Assembly: GCA_024225195.1 (NCBI GenBank) | Contig: JAAEMV010000592.1 | Location: 1 to 39,791 of the forward strand | DNA length: 39,791 nt | Source of the DNA: Planctomycetaceae bacterium | Lineage (GTDB): Bacteria > Planctomycetota > Planctomycetia > Pirellulales > Pirellulaceae | Direction: 5' to 3' | Shown: one piece after another, positions 35,032-39,791 of the stretch | Layout: every line of letters begins with the position of its first letter | Numbering within the stretch: the stretch's first letter is position 1 | Notes under the pieces: generated by a model | Told to the model about the DNA's origin: nothing | Database searches by the model: none | What the model saw: the letters and a program-made list of their open reading frames with translations, nothing else | Position numbers and translations under genes: made by a program

Positions 35032-38000
35032 CAACGTCCTCCGTCACCTTGATGAAAATTTGTAGTTGGCCATCGCCAACGTTGCACTCTTTTGCATCAG
35101 ATACATCTGACGGTTCTTCAACGCCCAAACGAGCGGCGAGCGTCTCGCCTTTTAGATACGCGGTGTTTTCTAAAATTGCCTGTTTCAGTTCCTCCGAGTC
35201 GGTGACGAGATTCAACTCGATGCGATCGGATCGTTCGAGATCGAGTTCCTTACGTCGATCCTGAACAAGACGATTGACATCCCGAGCGAGTCCCGAGCGG
35301 ATTAACTCCGGTGTTAATTCTGTGGCAAGGACGATTACGGCTTGAGGCCCCTGTGCCGCAGCCCAGCCGTCATTTGCCTGAAGCCGGACTTCAACATCGT
35401 CTTGGTCGAGTGCAATCACCTGATCTTCAATGGTGAGTGAGGACTGTCGTGTTTGGGTCAGTTCGGCGAGCATGGCTGCACCGTCTGCCGCCTGAAATGC
35501 CGCTTTGAGCTTGGGCATTAATTTGCCAACGCGTGGCCCAAGGCGTTTGAAATTTGGAACGACTTGGTAGGTGACAAATTCACCTGCATCGGTCGTATAG
35601 GTCACCTGATTAACATTGAGCTCTGTTTTTAGCAATTCGTCGTGTGTTTCAAGCCACGCTTGGTCGTGGGGTTCATTGAGGACGACCGTTACCCCTGAGA
35701 GTGGTTGCCTAACTTTTAATTGAGCATTCATTCGAGCGGAGAGACCCGATGAGGCGATTTCACGAAGCAGTCCCATTCGACGAGATAGGTCTTCATCGAT
35801 CATCGCTGGGTCAGGTGTTGGGAAATCACACAGATGAACGCTCTCAGTAGCACGCCCCTCAAACACACTGCTGAGGTTTTGCCAAATGGTTTCAGCCATA
35901 AATGGAACAAATGGTGCGACCATTTTCGCGGTGGTCGTTAGGCACTCGTAGAGCGTCCAGTAGGCGTCGAGTTTCTCCGGAGCTGACTTGTCTTTGGACC
36001 AAAATCGATCCCGGCTCCGTCGGACGTACCAATTGCTCAGGGCGTCAACAAAAGCGGTAATCTGAGTGCAGGCTCGGTAGTTGTCATACTGGTCCATGGA
36101 CTCAATGACGACGGACAGAGTGCGGTGGAGTTCGCTTAAAATCCAGCGATCCAGTTCACTTCTTTGGTCAACTGGTCGATAGCCTTGGCCATCAGAGAAG
36201 TTGTCTGCTGCTAGTTGGTCGGGATTGGTGAGTGAGGCAGGTGAGAATCCGTCGAGATTGGCATACTGGATGAAAAATCCGTTGTAGACGTTCCAAAGCC
36301 TCAATAAGAACTCAGGAATACTCTCTTTGATCTGTCGTTCACTGTATTGGATTGAAGTCCACGGTGGTTGTTTCGCGAAGAAATACCAGCGTAATGCATC
36401 GGCTCCGTACTGGTCAAAAATTTCCTGAGGTGCCCGGTAGTTGCGTAAACTCTTGGACATCTTTCCGACGGTTTGTGTTGTTTTTGTCGGCGCTGCTTTT
36501 GCCTCTTCGGGCGTAAGGTAAATGTTTTTCTCTTTGTCCTGCCACCATTCCGAAAGCATCAAACCGAGCACGATGCAGTTCTTGAAGGGGTGTGGATAGG
36601 GGATCGCTTTGTGCGTCTCCGACGTTTGGTCACCAAAGAGTAAAGTGCTGATTGCTAATTGACTGTAGAACCAGCCGCGAGTCTGATCGAGGGCTTCGCT
36701 AATGAAGTCCGCCGGAAACTGGGATTCGAATTTTTCTTTTCCTTGATGCGGATAGCCCCACTGAGCGAACGGCATTGCTCCGCTGTCGTACCAGCAATCG
36801 ATCACTTCCGGAACGCGATGCATTCGCGCCCCTTCTGCGAATGGCGAGTCATAGGAAATGTGGTCGATGTAGGGTTTGTGAACTTTGAGGTCATCGGGGA
36901 GTTCTGGATTGGCTGCCTTGGCTGCTTCCCAGACCTCCATCCCGGTTGCTCCCGGTTTTAATGTCAGTTCGTCCCAACTGCCGACCGCTTCAAATTTTCC
37001 AGTGCTTTCGCACGTCCAGATTGGCAGCGGGGTTCCCCAGTATCGTTCTCTTGAAAGTGCCCAGTCGACATTTGACTCGAGGAAATTACCGAATCTTCCG
37101 TCCTTAATGTGTTCCGGTTGCCAGTTGATCTCGCGATTGTTTGCGAGCATCTGATCTTTAAATTGAGTCGTCCGGATGAACCAGCTTTCCCGAGGGTACT
37201 GAATCAGCGGGTCATCATCGGCTCTCCAACAGAAGGGGTACTCGTGTTGGTACTGTTCTTGGTGGTAGAGCTTGCCATTATCTTTGACATGGCGGGTAAT
37301 GGGCTTGTCTGCGTCTTTGACCCATTGTCCTTCGTAATCTGGTGCTTCGTCGGTGAACTTTCCGTTGGGGCCAACGGCGCAAATCATCTTGGGCCCCTGC
37401 CCTGGCTTGTACCGAGCCTGTTCGGCAACGAGTAGTTCGTAATCGACTTCACCGAAGGCTGGAGCTTCGTGAACCGCACCACTTCCACTATCCGTTGTCA
37501 CGAAGTTCGCAGCGGTCACGCGCCAAGCGAGATGTTCTTCTGTTCCGTCTAGTAGTTCGCCAGTGAGATCAGCTTGAGTTTTGTAATAGTAATCGAATGG
37601 GGGGACGTAGCGTTCTCCGACGAGGTCCGATCCCATCTCGACTGATTTGACTTCGAGTTCACGTTTAACTTTCAAGCTCATCTTCTCGACGAGGTCTTTT
37701 GCAAACACGATGTTTTGATCCAGCTCCGCATCGTACACCGTCACGTATTCGATTTTCTCGTTGACTGCGGCAAATTGGTTACTCGGTAACGTCCAGGGAG
37801 TCGTCGTCCAGACGAGTAGGCTCGTATTCTCGCGATTGACTAATGGGAACAGCACATAGACCGAAGGGTCCATCACGGTTTTGTAACCCTGCCCGACTTC
37901 ACCACTGCTAAGTGCGGTTCCACCTTGTGCCCACCACCAGATTATTTTGTGGCCTTTGTACAACAAGTCCCGGTCAAAGAGGTTTTTGAGTGACCACCAG

Positions 38001-38476
38001 ACGGACTCGACGTAACTTTGGTGGTAGGTAACGTAAGCGTCATCCAGTTTCACCCAAAACCCAAGCCGCTCAGTGAGTTTTTCCCAATCCTGCATATACT
38101 GCCAAACTGATTGCTGGCATTTCTGGATAAAGGGTTCGACTCCGAACTCTTCAATCTCCTCTTTGGAGTGGATTCCCATTTCTTTGCAGACTTCGACCTC
38201 GACGGGAAGCCCGTGTGTATCCCACCCAGCTTTTCGTTCGCAATAAAAGCCACGCATCGTTTTGTAACGGGGAAACAGGTCTTTGATTGCTCTGGTTAGG
38301 CAATGACCGGGATGTGGTTTTCCGTTGGCAGTCGGCGGACCTTCGTAGAACACATAACGTGGTCCATCTGTCCGCTGTGCGAGAGATTTGTCATAGATTT
38401 CGCTCTCACGCCAAAAGTCTAAAATTGCCTCTTCTTGTTTGGGAAAACTAGGTTTGTTTTCAAAGGGGCGGAACAT
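35024..38476 (-). CDS. ileS: Isoleucyl-tRNA synthetase, long (eukaryote-like, type 2) form
   Basis: Charges tRNA-Ile. The 1150-residue length and the overall sequence character fit the long IleRS class (type 2) rather than the ~940-residue E. coli type. The class I signatures are HPGH (residues 55-58, in [11 protein letters not shown]) and KMSKS (672-676, in GKMSKSLRN). The editing CP1 domain ([15 protein letters not shown]) and the anticodon-binding C-terminal part are present. The start was moved to ATG 38476 because AAGGA (38484-38488) lies 7 nt upstream and homologues begin with a similar [16 protein letters not shown]; an ATG at 38503 would add nine residues. It overlaps purN by 8 nt at its 3' end. 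Confidence 0.96.
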   Translation of the reverse strand: MFRPFENKPSFPKQEEAILDFWRESEIYDKSLAQRTDGPRYVFYEGPPTANGKPHPGHCLTRAIKDLFPRYKTMRGFYCERKAGWDTHGLPVEVEVCKEMGIHSKEEIEEFGVEPFIQKCQQSVWQYMQDWEKLTERLGFWVKLDDAYVTYHQSYVESVWWSLKNLFDRDLLYKGHKIIWWWAQGGTALSSGEVGQGYKTVMDPSVYVLFPLVNRENTSLLVWTTTPWTLPSNQFAAVNEKIEYVTVYDAELDQNIVFAKDLVEKMSLKVKRELEVKSVEMGSDLVGERYVPPFDYYYKTQADLTGELLDGTEEHLAWRVTAANFVTTDSGSGAVHEAPAFGEVDYELLVAEQARYKPGQGPKMICAVGPNGKFTDEAPDYEGQWVKDADKPITRHVKDNGKLYHQEQYQHEYPFCWRADDDPLIQYPRESWFIRTTQFKDQMLANNREINWQPEHIKDGRFGNFLESNVDWALSRERYWGTPLPIWTCESTGKFEAVGSWDELTLKPGATGMEVWEAAKAANPELPDDLKVHKPYIDHISYDSPFAEGARMHRVPEVIDCWYDSGAMPFAQWGYPHQGKEKFESQFPADFISEALDQTRGWFYSQLAISTLLFGDQTSETHKAIPYPHPFKNCIVLGLMLSEWWQDKEKNIYLTPEEAKAAPTKTTQTVGKMSKSLRNYRAPQEIFDQYGADALRWYFFAKQPPWTSIQYSERQIKESIPEFLLRLWNVYNGFFIQYANLDGFSPASLTNPDQLAADNFSDGQGYRPVDQRSELDRWILSELHRTLSVVIESMDQYDNYRACTQITAFVDALSNWYVRRSRDRFWSKDKSAPEKLDAYWTLYECLTTTAKMVAPFVPFMAETIWQNLSSVFEGRATESVHLCDFPTPDPAMIDEDLSRRMGLLREIASSGLSARMNAQLKVRQPLSGVTVVLNEPHDQAWLETHDELLKTELNVNQVTYTTDAGEFVTYQVVPNFKRLGPRVGKLMPKLKAAFQAADGAAMLAELTQTRQSSLTIEDQVIALDQDDVEVRLQANDGWAAAQGPQAVIVLATELTPELIRSGLARDVNRLVQDRRKELDLERSDRIELNLVTDSEELKQAILENTAYLKGETLAARLGVEEPSDVSDAKECNVGDGQLQIFIKVTEDVDA

Positions 38477-38837
38477 GCTGGAATCCTTCAGCGGAGTAGA
38501 CATATCTCAAAGCTCGCGAGCGTATAAACAGTTCAACATTGAAAATAAAACGCGAATTCGATGGCAAGTTTTTTCAGGACGAGATTTCAAAAAAATATCG
38601 TTTTTGCCGAAGTTCCGCGCAAGATAGTATCCCCAAAGAAACGTCGTATGTAAATGACGGACTCTGCCAAAGCGAGTCGGGATAGACTGGTAAAATCAAC
38701 GATCATCGAAAGGATTGTAATATTAGACCAATCCCAGCACCTTAATCGGGCGCCTGGCCCAATCTCTTGGTTAGCAGGCCAGGATTGACTGGCCACAGCA
38801 AGAAGTGGCTTCCTTAGTTTCGTACCGCGAATCTAAG
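38477..38837. other. Gap between ileS and the acidic protein gene
   Basis: About 360 bases without a convincing gene; a 69-codon frame at 38587-38796 shows no family-like features. GGCCAG (38777-38782) and CTGGCC (38789-38794) form a short hairpin downstream of the acidic gene, without a T-run. The ileS promoter should lie in the left part but was not identified. Confidence 0.45.
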
Positions 38838-39170
38838 TTAACGCTTCTTTTTATTCGAGTCTTTTTTGCTTTCCGCCGATTTTTTCGGAGGAGTCGCCGC
38901 TGGATTGGTAAGGTGACCAAATTCTTTGTCGAATTCGGTGCCGTACTGATCATCTGCAAGATCGTATTCGCCTTTGATTTCTTCTTCGAAATCGTCATCG
39001 AAATCTTCATCAAAGTCGTCTTCGTCGATCTCATCAATGATTTCGATTTCGAGATTATCAATTGGTTCGGCGGAAACATCCTCAATTGAATCGTCAACCG
39101 CATCGTCCTCGGACGTGGTTTGATCGTCGCCCGGAGTGTCCAGTGGATCTACAAGATCGTCATCTACCAT
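38838..39170 (-). CDS. Very acidic small protein with basic tail, unknown function
   Basis: A 110-residue protein that I do not recognise. By direct count 42 residues are Asp or Glu, mostly in residues 3-80 (for example IDEIDEDDFDEDFDDDFEEE). A short hydrophobic-polar stretch then leads to a Lys-rich end (PPKKSAESKKDSNKKKR). There is no signal peptide or cysteine. An AGAG lies about 6 nt before ATG 39170. The strong charge separation suggests a disordered protein that could bind basic partners such as ribosomal or nucleoid proteins, but that is inference. It is read in the same direction as ileS, about 360 nt upstream of it. Composition this biased can arise by chance in a noncoding frame, but the complementary strand is less gene-like. 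Confidence 0.7.
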   Translation of the reverse strand: MVDDDLVDPLDTPGDDQTTSEDDAVDDSIEDVSAEPIDNLEIEIIDEIDEDDFDEDFDDDFEEEIKGEYDLADDQYGTEFDKEFGHLTNPAATPPKKSAESKKDSNKKKR

Positions 39171-39655
39171 TTTTTCTCTGCCTCGTTGTCATGTGAAATT
39201 GAAACTCGCTCAATTTCAGATCAATTATCACCGTTACTCATCGAATCGATAACGAAATCGACTGATTGCGTATCGCTAAAGGGTATGTGGACACGGACGG
39301 ATGTCAACCGACATCGGGGAATGTTCGCAAAAATAGTCGAACAACCGGCGAGATTTGAGTTTTTGAGCTATTTGGGCCTTGGATATCTGGAAGACAGTCA
39401 CTGCTTTTACCATGGCATCGTCGTTGCTGATTTAATTTGTATGGGGCGGCTTAAATGGTACGAATCGGAACGATCGTTGGTCAGTAATCTCAGGTCAGAA
39501 TACGAGGCTGGGATTGATTCAGCGGAAACGCTAAGTGACCCCAGAGAGCATCGATTGAGCCTACAAGTCGTCGTTTGACAGGAAGATTGTGTACCTAACG
39601 AAAAACAGGGCCAGTAATCATTACTGGCCCTGTCCAACACGGGGTGAGAAAGTCG
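39171..39655. other. Stretch without a confident gene
   Basis: About 485 bases. A plus-strand frame could run from ATG 39282 to 39578 (98 codons), but it has no recognisable motif and no ribosome site, and is not called. The part next to 39170 should hold the promoter of the acidic-protein gene. The right end holds a strong hairpin. Confidence 0.45.
39600..39633 (-). terminator. Intrinsic terminator for a minus-strand gene at the right edge
   Basis: An almost perfect palindrome at 39605-39633 has 14-bp arms (ACAGGGCCAGTAAT and its complement) around a single central base. On the minus strand it is followed by TTTTT (39604-39600, extending the A-run), and on the plus strand by no T-run. It therefore ends transcripts arriving from the right. 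Confidence 0.85.
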
Positions 39656-39766
39656 TTATGGTGTGACTTCCCGCCACGCCAAACGATAGGCCGGGTTTGA
39701 GGGGGAGTGAAACTCAATTCGTTTTATCCACTCTAACTTTGATAAAATAGAACGGTTAAACCGGTT
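39656..39766 (-). pseudogene. 3' end of a minus-strand reading frame, interrupted or frameshifted, unidentified
   Basis: A minus-strand frame ends at TAA 39656-39658, 22 nt before the terminator hairpin. It encodes a coding-like end, FHSPSNPAYRLAWREVTP, preceded by ILSKLEWIKRIE. Going upstream it meets an in-frame TAA at 39767-39769, and no ATG, GTG or TTG start lies between. Either the gene is broken or frameshifted, the sequence has an error, or this is chance. I cannot name a family. Confidence 0.35.
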
Positions 39767-39791
39767 TTAATGAAAGCTCAGATTCCAGCTG

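Noticed and set aside
38587-38796. 69-codon minus-strand frame between ileS and the acidic gene
   Set aside because: It contains short GGCC palindromes and no protein-like motif; more likely an untranslated region.
38771-39103. 110-codon minus-strand frame overlapping the acidic gene, and its plus-strand counterpart at 38805-39089
   Set aside because: Both are alternative readings of the GAT/GAA-rich acidic gene and give low-complexity Lys/Ile or Phe/Val-rich products.
39282-39578. 98-codon plus-strand frame near the right edge
   Set aside because: It was considered as a small hypothetical gene, but there is no ribosome site, no recognised motif, and it ends close to a terminator oriented the other way.
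1-39791. CRISPR arrays, insertion sequences, prophage, toxin-antitoxin or secondary-metabolite clusters
   Set aside because: No regularly spaced repeats, transposase, integrase, structural phage gene, or modular synthase was seen on either strand.

Overview
The window looks like a chromosomal segment of a planctomycete. The evidence is a set of families concentrated in that phylum: a DUF1587/DUF1592/DUF1588/DUF1585-type cytochrome, a PVC-type CxxCH membrane-bound dehydrogenase fused to an SGNH domain, two DUF1559 proteins with prepilin-like N-termini, a BamB-like PQQ-propeller protein, a secreted Cys-rich protein and an OprP-like porin. Genus cannot be told from sequence reading alone. No phage, insertion sequence, CRISPR array or rRNA was seen.

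Layout. 1-2919 (+) is the 3' part of a large secreted haem protein with an inserted PA14 domain. 2955-6691 (-) is an amino-acid biosynthesis block read in the order hom, an ApgM-like enzyme that is probably the homoserine kinase, then leuB. 7013-7984 (+) is an AraC-type regulator. It converges on a three-gene minus-strand cluster at 8020-12271: an unusual aldehyde dehydrogenase, a beta-helix lipoprotein and a dihaem cytochrome lipoprotein of the SO2930 type. 12467-15213 holds two divergent DUF1559 genes separated by about 690 bp without a convincing gene, and is followed by tRNA-Ser(UGA). 16091-19591 (+) is the SGNH/PVC dehydrogenase/dihaem fusion. 19763-25513 (-) carries a sialate-O-acetylesterase/beta-lactamase-like fusion, a degenerate receiver-domain protein, a hydroxypyruvate-isomerase-like TIM barrel, and a RimK ligase with an added C-terminal RCK_C/TrkA_C-like domain, next to its RimB-like protease partner.

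25775-30925 (+) carries a UDP-glucuronate decarboxylase, a PQQ propeller, a SolA-like oxidase and the soluble transhydrogenase SthA, closed by a clear bidirectional terminator. 30999-39170 (-) carries a Cys-rich secreted protein, an OprP-like porin, a class II aldolase with a C-terminal tail resembling a microcompartment encapsulation peptide, purN overlapping ileS, and a very acidic small protein. At the right edge a minus-strand reading frame ends just before a strong terminator, but it is interrupted by a stop inside the window.

No single large novel system dominates. The best candidates for undescribed biology are the rimK-RCK_C/rimB pair (possible second-messenger control of protein glutamylation), the aldehyde dehydrogenase/beta-helix/dihaem lipoprotein cluster with its neighbouring AraC regulator, the aldolase with a possible encapsulation tail, and the esterase/beta-lactamase-like fusion co-oriented with a pseudo-receiver.
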